Of a stretch of 64,000 nucleotides of DNA, positions 46,323 to 55,510 are shown one piece after another. The notes beneath the pieces are model-generated. The model made no database searches, was not told the DNA's origin, and was given only the letters and a program-made list of their open reading frames with translations. Origin of the DNA: CAWCUZ01 sp963798795 (GTDB lineage Bacteria > Acidobacteriota > Vicinamibacteria > Vicinamibacterales > SCN-69-37); contig CAWCUZ010000007.1 in assembly GCA_963798795.1 (NCBI GenBank), positions 62,001 to 126,000 of the forward strand, in the 5' to 3' direction. The stretch's first letter is position 1. Each line of letters starts with the position of its first letter. The position numbers and the translations under genes are program-made.

Positions 46323-47690
46323 ATGCCGAATCTTTCGTCCGCCGTCAAGGACCTTTCGCCGATCTTTGCTGGCGTCTTGATCCAGCCCGCCGATGCCCGC
46401 TACGACGCGGCCAGGCGTTTGCACAACGGCGTGGTCGACAAACGGCCGGCCCTCATCGCCCAGTGCCGGGGCACGGCGGACATTGCTGACGCCGTCCGGA
46501 TGGCGCGCGAGTCCGGCCTCGAAATCGCGGTGCGCGGCGGCGGCCACAACGTGGGCGGCCGCGCCAGCGTGAACGATGGCCTCATGATCGACCTGTCGCT
46601 CATGCGCGACGTCCATGTCGATCCGAAGTCGCGGCGCGCCTGGGCGGGCGGCGGCGCGCTGTGGCGCGACTTCAACCGCGAAACCCAGCACTTCGGCCTG
46701 GCCACCACCGGCGGCGTGGTGTCGTCGACCGGTGTCGCAGGCCTGACGCTCGGCGGCGGGTTCGGCTGGCTCATGCCGAAGTACGGCATGGCGCTCGACA
46801 ACCTGCGCTCGGTGACGCTCGTCCTCGCCAACGGCAAGGTGGTCCGCGCCAGCGCCGACGAGAACGCCGACGTGTTCTGGGCCGTCCGCGGTGGCGGCGG
46901 GAACTTCGGCGTGGCCGCGACGTTCGAGTTCGAACTGCATCCGGTGGGCCCCATCGTGGTGGGCGGCCTGGTGGCGCATCCGCTCGCGCGCGCGCGCGAG
47001 GTCCTCCGCTTCTTCCGGGACCAGACCGCCTCGCTCCCCGACGAGATGTTCATGGTGGCGGCCCTCCTGACCGCGCCGGACGGCTCGGGCCACAAGATCG
47101 TCGGCCTCGCCGCCGTCCATTGCGGACCGGTGGCCGACGGCGAGAAAGCCGTCGAGCCGCTGAAGGCCTTCGGTCCGCCCGTGATGGACATGATGGGACC
47201 GGTGCCGTACGTGCGCACCAACATGCTGATGGACGAAGCCCTCCCGGCCGGCGCCCGCAACTACTGGAAATCGCACTTCCTCGACTCGCTCTCCGATGAG
47301 GCGATCGACACGCTCATCGATCGATTCGAGCGCAATCCATCGCCCATGTGCCAGATGGTCGTGGAACACTTTCACGGCGCGGTCTCGCGCGTGCCGGCGG
47401 ACGCCACGGCGTACGCGCTGCGCGACACCGGCTTCAACATGCTCATCCTCTCGCAGTGGATGGACGCGGCGCAGGATACCCCGTGTATCGCCTGGTGCCG
47501 CGAGACGTACGCCGCGATGCAGCCATTCGTCGGATCGAAGCGCTACCTGAACTACCTGGACGACGACGATCCATCCGACGCGGCGCTGAAGGCTGTCTAC
47601 GGCCCGAATCTGCCGCGGCTCCGGCAGGTCAAGAAGCGGTACGACCCCGAGAACGTGTTTCACCTCAACCTGAACATTCCGCCGGCGTGA
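46323..47690 (+). CDS. FAD-linked oxidase, berberine-bridge-enzyme family
   Basis: This 455-residue flavoenzyme has the PCMH-type FAD domain: EIAVRGGGHNVGGRASVNDG (the His that usually binds FAD covalently), VSSTGVAGLTLGGGFGWLMP and FWAVRGGGGNFGVAATFEFE. The C-terminal BBE motif reads RYLNYLDDDDPSD and RYDPENVFHLNLNIPP. The second covalent-FAD cysteine of bicovalent members is not evident. Such enzymes oxidise sugars, alkaloids or small alcohols with oxygen. The MocA-like gene starts 4 bp inside its stop, so the two are coupled. Confidence 0.9.
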   Translation: MPNLSSAVKDLSPIFAGVLIQPADARYDAARRLHNGVVDKRPALIAQCRGTADIADAVRMARESGLEIAVRGGGHNVGGRASVNDGLMIDLSLMRDVHVDPKSRRAWAGGGALWRDFNRETQHFGLATTGGVVSSTGVAGLTLGGGFGWLMPKYGMALDNLRSVTLVLANGKVVRASADENADVFWAVRGGGGNFGVAATFEFELHPVGPIVVGGLVAHPLARAREVLRFFRDQTASLPDEMFMVAALLTAPDGSGHKIVGLAAVHCGPVADGEKAVEPLKAFGPPVMDMMGPVPYVRTNMLMDEALPAGARNYWKSHFLDSLSDEAIDTLIDRFERNPSPMCQMVVEHFHGAVSRVPADATAYALRDTGFNMLILSQWMDAAQDTPCIAWCRETYAAMQPFVGSKRYLNYLDDDDPSDAALKAVYGPNLPRLRQVKKRYDPENVFHLNLNIPPA

Positions 47691-48313
47691 CTCCGGGCGA
47701 TCGACCGAGGAGCCCCGGGTCTTCAGACCCGGGGATTGCCCTCGCCGTCGTGCCCGCCGCCGGCCGCGCGGAGCGGTTCGGCGGCGGTAAACTGCTGGCC
47801 GATGTCGCCGGCGCGCCGCTCCTCGAACGCACGCTGCGGAGCCTCCTCGATGGCGGCGTCGGGCACGCGGTCGTCGTGCTGGCGCCTGATGACACAGCGA
47901 TTCCGGAGCACGTGCCGCTCATGCGCGACCCGCGCGTGACGCCCGTCGTCAATCCCGAGCCGGCGCGCGGGATGTTCTCGTCGATCCAGACCGGAGTCGC
48001 CGCCGCCGCGCTCGCCGGCGGCGACGTGCTGCTCGTCCTGCCGGCCGACATGCCGTTCGTCCGGGCCAACACCGTGCGCGCCGTGATTGCCGAGGCGCGC
48101 CGCCTGGCCGGGCACGTCGTCGTCCCGCGCCACGCCGGCCGCCGCGGGCACCCGATCGCCATTCCCGCGACCCTCCGGGCGGCCGTACTGGCCGCGCCCG
48201 CCGATTCGAACTTGAAGGCCGGGCTGGTCGGCGCCCCTCGGCTGGAGCTGGACGTGGACGACGACGGCGTCGTCCGCGACGTGGATGTGCCCGGCGACCT
48301 GCCCTTGAAATGA
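47687..48313 (+). CDS. MocA-like molybdenum cofactor nucleotidyltransferase
   Basis: The protein is about 208 residues if read from the GTG at 47687. The NTP-transferase signature is VVPAAGRAERFGGGKLLADV, then MFSSIQTGVAAA, LLVLPADMPFVRA and HPIAIPATLR. These are characteristic of MocA/MobA-type cytidylyl- or guanylyltransferases that mature molybdopterin for xanthine dehydrogenase-family enzymes. The first residues (SPGSSDPG) come from a REP-like palindrome at 47713-47734, so the true start may be a downstream non-ATG codon. XdhC follows, supporting a role in Mo-hydroxylase assembly, though no such enzyme is in the window. Confidence 0.82.
   Translation: MTPGDRPRSPGSSDPGIALAVVPAAGRAERFGGGKLLADVAGAPLLERTLRSLLDGGVGHAVVVLAPDDTAIPEHVPLMRDPRVTPVVNPEPARGMFSSIQTGVAAAALAGGDVLLVLPADMPFVRANTVRAVIAEARRLAGHVVVPRHAGRRGHPIAIPATLRAAVLAAPADSNLKAGLVGAPRLELDVDDDGVVRDVDVPGDLPLK
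47713..47734. repeat. REP-like palindrome inside the mocA-like gene start
   Basis: CCCCGGGTC and GACCCGGGG flank TTCA. The element is nearly identical in core to that at 53089-53108. As annotated it is translated, because the only upstream start (GTG 47687) precedes it. Confidence 0.8.
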
Positions 48314-48314
48314 G

Positions 48315-48425
48315 GCGGGTCTGTCCCCAATCCACAGGGACTGACCCGCTGGCTCGTTCGGAGCGATCGGTTTCGAAGAGCGCGCGCACCCACAGGCCCG
48401 TTCGGAGCGATCGGTCCGAAGAGCG
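48315..48425. repeat. REP-like hairpin plus a duplicated 27-bp module
   Basis: GCGGGTCTGTCCC (48315 onward) pairs with GGGACTGACCCGC (to 48349). Then CGTTCGGAGCGATCGGT with a following CGAAGAGCG occurs twice, at 48355-48382 and 48399-48425. The same hairpin with one copy of the module lies upstream of asd at 9376-9440. The element fills the gap before xdhC. Confidence 0.75.
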
Positions 48426-48451
48426 GCACAGGCCCGTCGTACTCTCAACGC

Positions 48452-49537
48452 ATGCGCGACCTCTACGACCGGATGGCTGAGCTCAGGCGCGACGGACGCC
48501 GGTTCGTGCTCGCCACCGTCGTCCGGACGATGGGCAGCACGCCGCAGGTCGTCGGCGCGCAGCTCGTCCTCGACGAGCTCGGGCGCGCCGCCGGCACCCT
48601 GGGCGGCGGGTGTGTCGAAGCGGACGCGGTCGAGACGGCGCACGAGATCCTCGCGGGCGGCAGCCGCTCCCTTCGCGCCTACGAGCTCACCGAGGAGCTC
48701 GCCTGGAACACGGGCCTCGTTTGCGGCGGGACGATGTGGATCCTGGCCGAACCGGGAGGCGAGGCGCTGTCGAGCGGCGGTCGCGACGTGCTCGATGAGC
48801 TCGTCGATGCGGCCGATGGCGGCAATCCGATGGCCGTCGTCACGCTGCTTCGGAAGGACGGGCGCAGTCTCGAATATGCCGGCCGCGTCTTCGTCGACGC
48901 CGCCGGCCGGATGATTGGTTCCCTCGGTGATGCCGGACTCGACGCGCGCGCCATGTCGGCGGCCGTCGAGCATCTGCCGCATGGCACCACGCGCGCCTTC
49001 TCGATCGACGACTCGCTCGACTTGCTGATCGACGCGGTGGCCAGCAAGCCGCGCGTGGTCATTGCGGGCGGCGGCCACGTCGCGCTGGCGATCGCCCGCC
49101 AGGCGCAGCTCCTCGACTTTGACGTCACGATTATCGAGGACCGTCCGGAGTTTGCGGACCCGGCTCGCTTCGGCGGCGCCACCATCGTCGAGGGCGACGT
49201 GCCTGCGACGATGGGGGCCCTCGACTATGGCTGGAACACGTTCGTCGTCATTGCCACGCGTGGACACAAGCTCGACGCCGACTGCGTGCTGGCCGCCGCC
49301 GGCACGAACGCGCGCTACATCGGCCTGCTCGGCAGCCGGCGCAAGACCATCCTGATCGAGAACATGCTGCGCCAGCACGGAGTGCCCGACGATCGGCTGC
49401 TCGCCATCCACGCGCCGGTCGGCCTCGACCTGGGCGGCCGCACTCCCGCTGAAATCGCCCTGGCCGTGCTGGCGGAAATCACGAAGGAGCGGTACCGGGC
49501 GACCGGCAGGGCGCTGCGGGACCGGTCCGGACGCTGA
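48452..49537 (+). CDS. xdhC: XdhC/CoxI-family Mo-hydroxylase maturation factor
   Basis: A 361-residue protein with the XdhC N-terminal domain (VLATVVRTMGSTPQVVGAQL; AAGTLGGGCVEADAVE; CGGTMWILAEP) and the C-terminal Rossmann domain (KPRVVIAGGGHVALAIARQA; RYIGLLGSRRKT; GLDLGGRTPAEIALAVLAEI). XdhC proteins bind sulfurated molybdenum cofactor and insert it into xanthine dehydrogenase or CO-dehydrogenase-type enzymes. The CGG residues that hold the cofactor are present. It follows the MocA-like gene, the usual neighbour. Confidence 0.93.
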   Translation: MRDLYDRMAELRRDGRRFVLATVVRTMGSTPQVVGAQLVLDELGRAAGTLGGGCVEADAVETAHEILAGGSRSLRAYELTEELAWNTGLVCGGTMWILAEPGGEALSSGGRDVLDELVDAADGGNPMAVVTLLRKDGRSLEYAGRVFVDAAGRMIGSLGDAGLDARAMSAAVEHLPHGTTRAFSIDDSLDLLIDAVASKPRVVIAGGGHVALAIARQAQLLDFDVTIIEDRPEFADPARFGGATIVEGDVPATMGALDYGWNTFVVIATRGHKLDADCVLAAAGTNARYIGLLGSRRKTILIENMLRQHGVPDDRLLAIHAPVGLDLGGRTPAEIALAVLAEITKERYRATGRALRDRSGR

Positions 49538-49557
49538 CCCGTTCGGTCGACCGACGA

Positions 49558-49595
49558 AGTCTCTGTGGAAAACTCCTCCGTCCCCCTCATTCTGC
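49558..49595. repeat. Half copy of the 17337-17419 inverted-repeat element
   Basis: CTGTGGAAA, then CCGTCCCCCT and ATTCTG occur in the same order and spacing as in the right arm and flank of the element at 17391-17427. The opposite arm is absent. It fills the gap between xdhC and the convergent aminotransferase. Confidence 0.6.
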
Positions 49596-50780
49596 GAGCC
49601 GTTCGACGTCCGCCAGCTCGTTGTAGACCTGCGCGGAGACGCGGACCCAGATGCGGCCGAACGCTGCCTGCACGTGCACTTCGATGCGGCGATCGAAGAG
49701 CAGGGCATCGCGGAGTCGCATGGCGGCGTCACGGTCGGCGCCGAACCGCTCGGGCGCGGGGACCGAGATCATCGTCCCGATGTGCGCTTCCGGCACGCCG
49801 ACCGTCGTGCCCCAGCGCTCCGACAGCAGGCGCCCGGCCGCCCAGGCCAGGTCGTGATTCCACCGGCACACGTCGTCGAAACCGAGGTCGTCGAGAAAGC
49901 GGAGCCCCGCGGGCGCGGCGAGCCACGGCGTCGGATCGCGCGTGCCCACCATGTCGAACTCCGCCGCGAACCCCTGGCCGAGGTTCCACGAAATCACCAG
50001 CGGATGGACATCCGGCTGGCGCGATTCGCGCACCCAGAGGATGGCGCTGCTCCGCGGCGCCTGCCCCCACTTGTGCAGGTTGGCGACGTAGTAGTCGACG
50101 CCGAGCGACGGGATGTCGAGCGCGATCGCTCCCGGCGCGTGAGCGCCGTCGGCCAGCACGGCGACATTGCGTGCGCCGCACGCGGTGCCGATGCGCGCGA
50201 GCGGCATGACGATGGCGCTCGGCGACGTGATGTGGTCCACGACCAGCAGGCGGGTCCGCGGCCCAATGGCGCGCTCGATCCGGGCGATCAGCTCGTCGGC
50301 GTCGAACGCGGGAAAGGGCACCTCGACGCTGCGAACCGCCGCGCCGCGACGCTCGGCGACGAAGCGCGCGGCGTTGGCGACCGCGCCGTAGGTGTGGTCC
50401 GTGATCAGGATCTCGTCGCCCGGCGTGAGCGGAAACCCGCGAAGCACGGTGTTCGCGCCGGCCGTTGCATTGTCGACGAACACCACGTCGTCGCCGCGCG
50501 CGCCCAGCCGGGCCGCCACGGCGCGGGCCGCCTCGCGGATCCGCGTCGGGCGGTCCGATCCGGCGGCTGCTGCAAACCGGCCGACCTGCCGCAGCATGAA
50601 CTGCGACGGACCGCGTTCGATCTCGTCTCGGATCGCCTGCTGGACGCGCAGCACTTCGTGCGGCGTGACGCCGACGGTGCCGTGGTTGAGGTAGATGACG
50701 TCGGGATCGAGCGGCCACGCCGATCGGAGCGCATGGCCGAACTGTGTCGGCCGGCCCGGCGCCGCGCCTGGGCGGTCCAT
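49587..50780 (-). CDS. Class V aminotransferase, isopenicillin N epimerase-like
   Basis: A 397-residue PLP enzyme: VIYLNHGTVGVTPHEVLRVQ, DDVVFVDNATAGANTVLRGF, ILITDHTYGAVANAARF and ADGAHAPGAIALDI (PLP aspartate/histidine). The Schiff-base lysine is in YYVANLHKWGQAPRSSAI. The family includes isopenicillin N epimerases and cysteine desulfurases; missing desulfurase features make an epimerase-like or lyase role more likely. Its ATG overlaps the kinase stop by one base (TGATG), so it is translated from the kinase transcript, an odd pairing that may link the kinase to this enzyme. Confidence 0.87.
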   Translation of the reverse strand: MDRPGAAPGRPTQFGHALRSAWPLDPDVIYLNHGTVGVTPHEVLRVQQAIRDEIERGPSQFMLRQVGRFAAAAGSDRPTRIREAARAVAARLGARGDDVVFVDNATAGANTVLRGFPLTPGDEILITDHTYGAVANAARFVAERRGAAVRSVEVPFPAFDADELIARIERAIGPRTRLLVVDHITSPSAIVMPLARIGTACGARNVAVLADGAHAPGAIALDIPSLGVDYYVANLHKWGQAPRSSAILWVRESRQPDVHPLVISWNLGQGFAAEFDMVGTRDPTPWLAAPAGLRFLDDLGFDDVCRWNHDLAWAAGRLLSERWGTTVGVPEAHIGTMISVPAPERFGADRDAAMRLRDALLFDRRIEVHVQAAFGRIWVRVSAQVYNELADVERLAE

Positions 50781-52990
50781 CAGGCCTGCGCGCCGGATTC
50801 GGGGTACATCTTCTCGAACTCCGCGTCGCCGTGCAGGATCGCCAGGTCCGGATCGCGCCGGGTCCAGACGATGTCGCGGAAGCCGTGCTCCCACGCGCGT
50901 CGCAGCGCGGCCAGCGCCTCCGGCTTGTTGTTCATCTGGCAGTAGACGCACGCGACGTTGTAGAGCTGGTTCGCGTCGTTGGGCCGGAGCGCGATGGCGA
51001 ACTGGACCTCGCGCACGGCGTCGTCGAGCCGCTTGCCGTAGACGTAGGCCAGCGCCAGGTGGAGGCGCGCGCGCGCGTCGTCCGGCACGAGGGCGATGTG
51101 CCGCTCGAGCGCCTGCGTGCGCCGCTGCATCATGTTGCGCATCAGGTCGTCTTTGCCCAGCGCACCGAGCGCGTTCGCGATGGGCACGTAGATGTTGTAG
51201 TCGTCGCCGCTGGCGTGGACGGCGGCATCGAGCATGTCCACGACCTCCTGGGAGCGGCCGGAGGCGAACAGCGTGCGGCCCAGCAGGTAATAGCCGCCCT
51301 CGCAGTCGCTCTTCCGGTCGATGGCCTGGCGCAGCATCCGCACCGCGTCGTCGTACTGCTTGCGGGCGTACGCGATCCAGGCCTGTGCCACGAGCACTTC
51401 GGGCTCCTCGGGCCGCAACGCCGTCGCGCGTTCGGCGGCCTTCTCGGCTCGATCGAGCCACTTCGGATCGCTCTGATAGTGGTAGTGATACTGGGCGCAC
51501 ACGTTCGCGATGCCGGCGTAGGCCAGCGCGAACCTCGGGTCGAGGGCTACGGCCCCCTCGAACATCTGCAGCGCGAACTCGAGGTCCTGCCGCGTCACGC
51601 GCCGCATGTGGCTCTTGCCGCGCAGGTACAGATCGTAGGCCTGCAGATTGTCGGTCGGCTTGGCCGCGATGGCTTCCTTTTCCTGCGGCGAGAGCGTGAT
51701 GCGCAGCGCCTCCGCGATCTTGCGCGCGATCTCGTCCTGCACTTCGAACACGTCCTGCAGCTCGCGGTCGTACCGCTCGGACCAGATCGGAAAGTCCGTG
51801 CGCGCGTCCATGAGCTGCGTGTTGATCCGCAGCCGGTTGCCGGCGCGCCGCAGGCTGCCGCCGAGCACGTACGCGGCGTTCAGTTCGCGCCCCACCTGCT
51901 GCGCGGTCACCGGCCTGTCGCGGTACGACAGAATCGTCGGCCGCGGGAAGATCTTCAGGTTCTTGATCTTCGACAGCTCCGTGATGATGTCCTCGGTGAT
52001 GCCGTCGCGGAAGTACTCGTCTTCCTTCACGCCGCTGAGGTTCTCGAAGTAGAGCACCGCGATCGACGTCTCGGCCCGCCCGGTCCGGCTGTCACCCGCT
52101 TCGGCCGCGCGCCGCCGGCCCGAGTCGAGGTCCCGCTTGAGCCGGATCAGGTCCGTCTTGAGCTCGCTCGCCGTCTGGTAGCGCAGGTTCCGGTCCTTCT
52201 CGAGGGCCTTGTCGAGGATCCGGCCGACCTCCTGGGGCAGGCTGCTTGCGATCTGGGCGACCGGCAGCGGGTCCCGATTGAGGATCGCGTCGAACACGAC
52301 GGCCGACGTGTCGCCCTGGAAAGGCAGCACGCCCGTGGCCATCTGGTAGAGCACCGTCCCGAACGAAAACAGATCCGTTCGCGCGTCGGTCAGCTGGCCG
52401 CGCGCCTGCTCGGGCGACATGTAGGCCACGGTGCCCATCGCCGTGCCCGGCACGGTGAGGTCCTGCCGCGCCACGTGCGTCTCGGCCTGGCCGGCGGCTT
52501 CGCCCGTTCCCTGCCGCAGCGACTCGAACTTGGCCAGCCCGAAGTCGAGGATCTTCACCTGCCCGCGCGCGTTGATGAAGATGTTCGCGGGCTTGATGTC
52601 GCGGTGGACGATCCCTTTCGCGTGGGCCGACTCGAGCGCGTCCGCCACCTGGATGGCCACGTCGACGAGCTGCGCCATCTCGAACCGATGGCGCCCCAGC
52701 GCCTGCGCGAGCGATTCGCCCTCGAGCAGCTCCATGACGATGAAATGCTCGCCCTCCTGCTGCTCGATCGCGTACACCGTGCAGATGTTCTGATGGTTCA
52801 GCGCCGACGCCGCGCGCGCTTCGCGCTGAAAGCGCTCGAGCGCCTGCGGGTCGCGCCCCAGATCGCGCGGCAGGAACTTGAGCGCAACATGCCGCCCCAG
52901 CCGCGTGTCGTTCGCTTCGTAGACGACGCCCATGCCGCCGCTGCCGATCGGCCGAAGAATGTCGTAATGAAGAATGCGCTTGTCAGGCAT
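50780..52990 (-). CDS. Soluble Ser/Thr protein kinase with TolB-like and TPR regions
   Basis: A 736-residue kinase: GSGGMGVVYEA, VALKFL, HRDIKPANIFI, DFGLAKF and YMSPEQARGQ define the catalytic domain (residues 8-275). A TolB/adenylate-cyclase-associated domain follows (IAVLYFENLSGVKEDEYFRD, GRELNAAYVLGGSLRRAGNR), then TPRs to the end (NNKPEALAALRRAWEHGF). Unlike the kinase at 30463 it has no membrane helix between kinase and TolB parts, so it should be wholly cytoplasmic. It is translationally coupled to the aminotransferase downstream. Confidence 0.94.
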   Translation of the reverse strand: MPDKRILHYDILRPIGSGGMGVVYEANDTRLGRHVALKFLPRDLGRDPQALERFQREARAASALNHQNICTVYAIEQQEGEHFIVMELLEGESLAQALGRHRFEMAQLVDVAIQVADALESAHAKGIVHRDIKPANIFINARGQVKILDFGLAKFESLRQGTGEAAGQAETHVARQDLTVPGTAMGTVAYMSPEQARGQLTDARTDLFSFGTVLYQMATGVLPFQGDTSAVVFDAILNRDPLPVAQIASSLPQEVGRILDKALEKDRNLRYQTASELKTDLIRLKRDLDSGRRRAAEAGDSRTGRAETSIAVLYFENLSGVKEDEYFRDGITEDIITELSKIKNLKIFPRPTILSYRDRPVTAQQVGRELNAAYVLGGSLRRAGNRLRINTQLMDARTDFPIWSERYDRELQDVFEVQDEIARKIAEALRITLSPQEKEAIAAKPTDNLQAYDLYLRGKSHMRRVTRQDLEFALQMFEGAVALDPRFALAYAGIANVCAQYHYHYQSDPKWLDRAEKAAERATALRPEEPEVLVAQAWIAYARKQYDDAVRMLRQAIDRKSDCEGGYYLLGRTLFASGRSQEVVDMLDAAVHASGDDYNIYVPIANALGALGKDDLMRNMMQRRTQALERHIALVPDDARARLHLALAYVYGKRLDDAVREVQFAIALRPNDANQLYNVACVYCQMNNKPEALAALRRAWEHGFRDIVWTRRDPDLAILHGDAEFEKMYPESGAQA

Positions 52991-53088
52991 GGCGCGGAAC
53001 CCGATTATATCGCTTCCCCGCGGTCACACCGTCGTTGCGCCCGCGCAGTACGGTATTGATCGCATTGAACGATTGATCGCAGTGGAGC

Positions 53089-53108
53089 GCCGGGTCTTCA
53101 GACCCGGC
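53089..53108. repeat. REP-like palindrome upstream of the phosphodiesterase gene
   Basis: GCCGGGTC and GACCCGGC flank TTCA. It lies 16 bp before the GTG start at 53125, in the divergent gap with the kinase gene. Hairpin formation here could mask the ribosome site (GGAACGGA); this is a positional inference. Confidence 0.8.
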
Positions 53109-53124
53109 GGAACGGAAACCGCAC

Positions 53125-55107
53125 GTGCACACACGCCTTCGCTGGTTGGTCGCCTTTTCCGTCACCTGTCTGGTCGGCTGGACGACGATGGCCGGCGCGC
53201 GGCAGACGCCCGCGCCGCGCCGGAACGTCGTCGTCTTCGTCGCCGACGGGCTCCGACACGGTTCGGTGAACGAACGCGATACGCCGGCGCTGTCGTCCAT
53301 CCGCCGCGACGGCGTCCACTTCGAGAACAGCCACTCCGTGTTCCCGACGCTGACGATGGCCAATGCCTCGGCCATCGCCACCGGCCACGGCCTGGGTGAT
53401 ACCGGCTTCTTCAGCAACACCGTCTGGACCGGGTTCCCGACGTTCGACACGGGCAACTTCAGCCTGCTGCCCGAGTCCCCCGTCGTCTTTCTCGAGAACG
53501 ACCGCGTGCTGTCCGATCTCGACAGCCACTTCGAGGGCAACGTGCTGGGCCGCGGCACGCTGCTCGAGCTCGCGCGGGCGCACGGCTATCGCACGGCCGT
53601 CATCGGGAAGAGTGGACCGGCGGCCGTGCAGGACATTGCGGCGCTCGCGCCCGAGAATGGCGCCTTTCCGGCCGCGCTCCCCGGCGTCGTGATCGACGAT
53701 GCCACCGGGCAGGGCGCGGGCGTGCCCCTGCCGCCGGCCTTGGTGGATCGGATGTGGCAATCGGGCCAGCCGGTGGAGGCGCCGACGCGGTCGAACGGCT
53801 ACGGCGCGACCTCACCGTACAACAACGGCAACGCCGGCAGTCGATCGCATCCCGGCACGCTGGCCGCCAACGTCGTGCAACAGGCGTGGTTTGCCGACCT
53901 TGCGACGAAGGTCGTCCTGCCCGGGTTTGCCTCGGACCCCGCGACGCCGTTCGTGCTCGTGTACTGGTCGCGGGATCCGGACGGCACGCAGCACAACCAG
54001 GGTGACAGCCTCGGCGCGCTCTCGCCGGGCATCAACGGCGAGACGTCGCTCCGCGCCGTCCGCAACGCGGATCGCAACCTTCAGCAGATCCTGGCGTGGC
54101 TCGACGCTCACCCGGACGTCAAGGCGAACACCGATGTGTTCGTCACCTCCGATCACGGGTTCGCGACCGTGAGCCTGCGCGAGCTCGATCGCACCGGCAC
54201 GGCCACCGCCAGCGCCGCCGCCCACCACGTCTATGCCGATGGCGGCGAGCCGGGCGCGTTGCCCGCCGGCTTCCTGGCCGTCGACCTCGCTTCGTCCATG
54301 CAGATGAACCTCTTCGATCCCGACCAGCGCGCCGCGGGCACGCACCTGCCCCGAAAGCTGCCGATCGACCCGCTGCAGAACGTCTGGGAGCATCCGGCGA
54401 AGGGCAATGCGTTCATCGGCGGAGAGGTCGTGCGGCCCGATGGATCCGACGCACGCGTCATCGTGGCCGCCAACGGCGGCTCCGACCTGATCTACGTGCC
54501 CGATCGCAACCCGCAGATCGTCGCGCGCGTCGTCGAGCTGCTGCTGGGCTACGACTACGTGGACGGCGTGTTCGTGGACGACGAGTACGGGTCGCTGCCA
54601 GGCACGCTGCCGCTCAGCGCCATCAATCTCGTCGGCGCCAGCCGCCTCCCGCGTCCGGCGATCGTCGTCGCCTTCAAGGTCTTCTATCTGAATCCCGAGG
54701 ATCTGCAGACCGCGATCCAGATCACGGATTCGACCTTCCAGGAGGGGCAGGGCTACCACGGCGGCTTCGGCCGCGACAGCACGTACAACAACATGGCGGC
54801 GATGGGGCCCGATTTCAAGGCGCGCTTCGTCGATCCCGCGCCGGCCGGCAATGCGGACATCGCCCCGACACTGGCGCGGGTCATGGGATTCGACCTGCCG
54901 CGCCAGGGTCGCGTGCCCGGCCGTGTGTTGTCGGAGGCACTCGCCGGCGCGGCCGCGCCGCCGGTTCCACGCATCCAGGTGCTGCAGGCGATGCCGGCGG
55001 CCGACCGGCGCACGACCATCTTCTTCCAGGAGGCGGACGGCGTCCGCTACCTGACTGTCGGATGCCTGCTGCGCGCGCCGGCCAGCCAGCCCGTGGCGTG
55101 CCGCTAG
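53125..55107 (+). CDS. Secreted type I phosphodiesterase/nucleotide pyrophosphatase-like protein
   Basis: This 660-residue protein of the alkaline-phosphatase superfamily has a signal peptide (LRWLVAFSVTCLVGWTTMAGA). Metal and nucleophile sites are NVVVFVADGLRHGS, SVFPTLTMANASAIATGH (threonine nucleophile), VYWSRDPDGTQHNQGD (Asp and His) and VFVTSDHGFATVS (Asp-His). It ends with VDPAPAGNADIAPTLARVMG, supplying the last His-equivalent region. It should hydrolyse phosphodiesters outside the cytoplasm. The start is a GTG. Its last 4 bp overlap the end of the convergent small gene. Confidence 0.88.
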   Translation: MHTRLRWLVAFSVTCLVGWTTMAGARQTPAPRRNVVVFVADGLRHGSVNERDTPALSSIRRDGVHFENSHSVFPTLTMANASAIATGHGLGDTGFFSNTVWTGFPTFDTGNFSLLPESPVVFLENDRVLSDLDSHFEGNVLGRGTLLELARAHGYRTAVIGKSGPAAVQDIAALAPENGAFPAALPGVVIDDATGQGAGVPLPPALVDRMWQSGQPVEAPTRSNGYGATSPYNNGNAGSRSHPGTLAANVVQQAWFADLATKVVLPGFASDPATPFVLVYWSRDPDGTQHNQGDSLGALSPGINGETSLRAVRNADRNLQQILAWLDAHPDVKANTDVFVTSDHGFATVSLRELDRTGTATASAAAHHVYADGGEPGALPAGFLAVDLASSMQMNLFDPDQRAAGTHLPRKLPIDPLQNVWEHPAKGNAFIGGEVVRPDGSDARVIVAANGGSDLIYVPDRNPQIVARVVELLLGYDYVDGVFVDDEYGSLPGTLPLSAINLVGASRLPRPAIVVAFKVFYLNPEDLQTAIQITDSTFQEGQGYHGGFGRDSTYNNMAAMGPDFKARFVDPAPAGNADIAPTLARVMGFDLPRQGRVPGRVLSEALAGAAAPPVPRIQVLQAMPAADRRTTIFFQEADGVRYLTVGCLLRAPASQPVACR

Positions 55108-55439
55108 CCCAGAATCGTTTCGTTCAGCGGCGGCGGCGGTGCGTTCGGGTCCATCCCGTGGACCTCGACCAGGATCTTGTCGCGAAACCATTTGTCGAAC
55201 GGATCGGTCGAGGACAAGAGATGGTGGAACGCCTTGCCGACGTCGTCGACTTCCCAGTGGACCACCGCGAAATCGCCTTGAGGCGTGTGCTGCAGCCACA
55301 CATGTTCGTGTCGGAATCCCGCCCGGCGCCGGCTCGCGGCCAGGTCGTCCTTTCTCGCGCCCTTCATTTCAGCGGCGCACTCCTTCCACTTCGCCAGCTT
55401 GCCCGGCAGGATCGGTGTGAAGAACCCGTAGTGAGCCAT
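55104..55439 (-). CDS. Small hypothetical protein, DUF6176-like
   Basis: A 111-residue protein: MAHYGFFTPILPGKLAKWKE, then RRAGFRHEHVWLQHTPQGDF and AVVHWEVDDVGKAFHHLLSS. The alternating strand-helix pattern suggests a ferredoxin-like dimeric alpha-beta-barrel fold, as in the small 'DUF6176' proteins that carry an E..W-like and HE..WLQ motif. No catalytic residues can be proposed. I chose ATG 55439; the open frame extends 18 codons further without a ribosome site. It ends tail to tail with the phosphodiesterase gene. Confidence 0.65.
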   Translation of the reverse strand: MAHYGFFTPILPGKLAKWKECAAEMKGARKDDLAASRRRAGFRHEHVWLQHTPQGDFAVVHWEVDDVGKAFHHLLSSTDPFDKWFRDKILVEVHGMDPNAPPPPLNETILG

Positions 55440-55510
55440 GACGTTCTCCCTGTGAATGAAGGTCTGTCCCCAAAGCCGAAAGGCAACATGCAAGCACTAG
55501 AATAGCCGCC

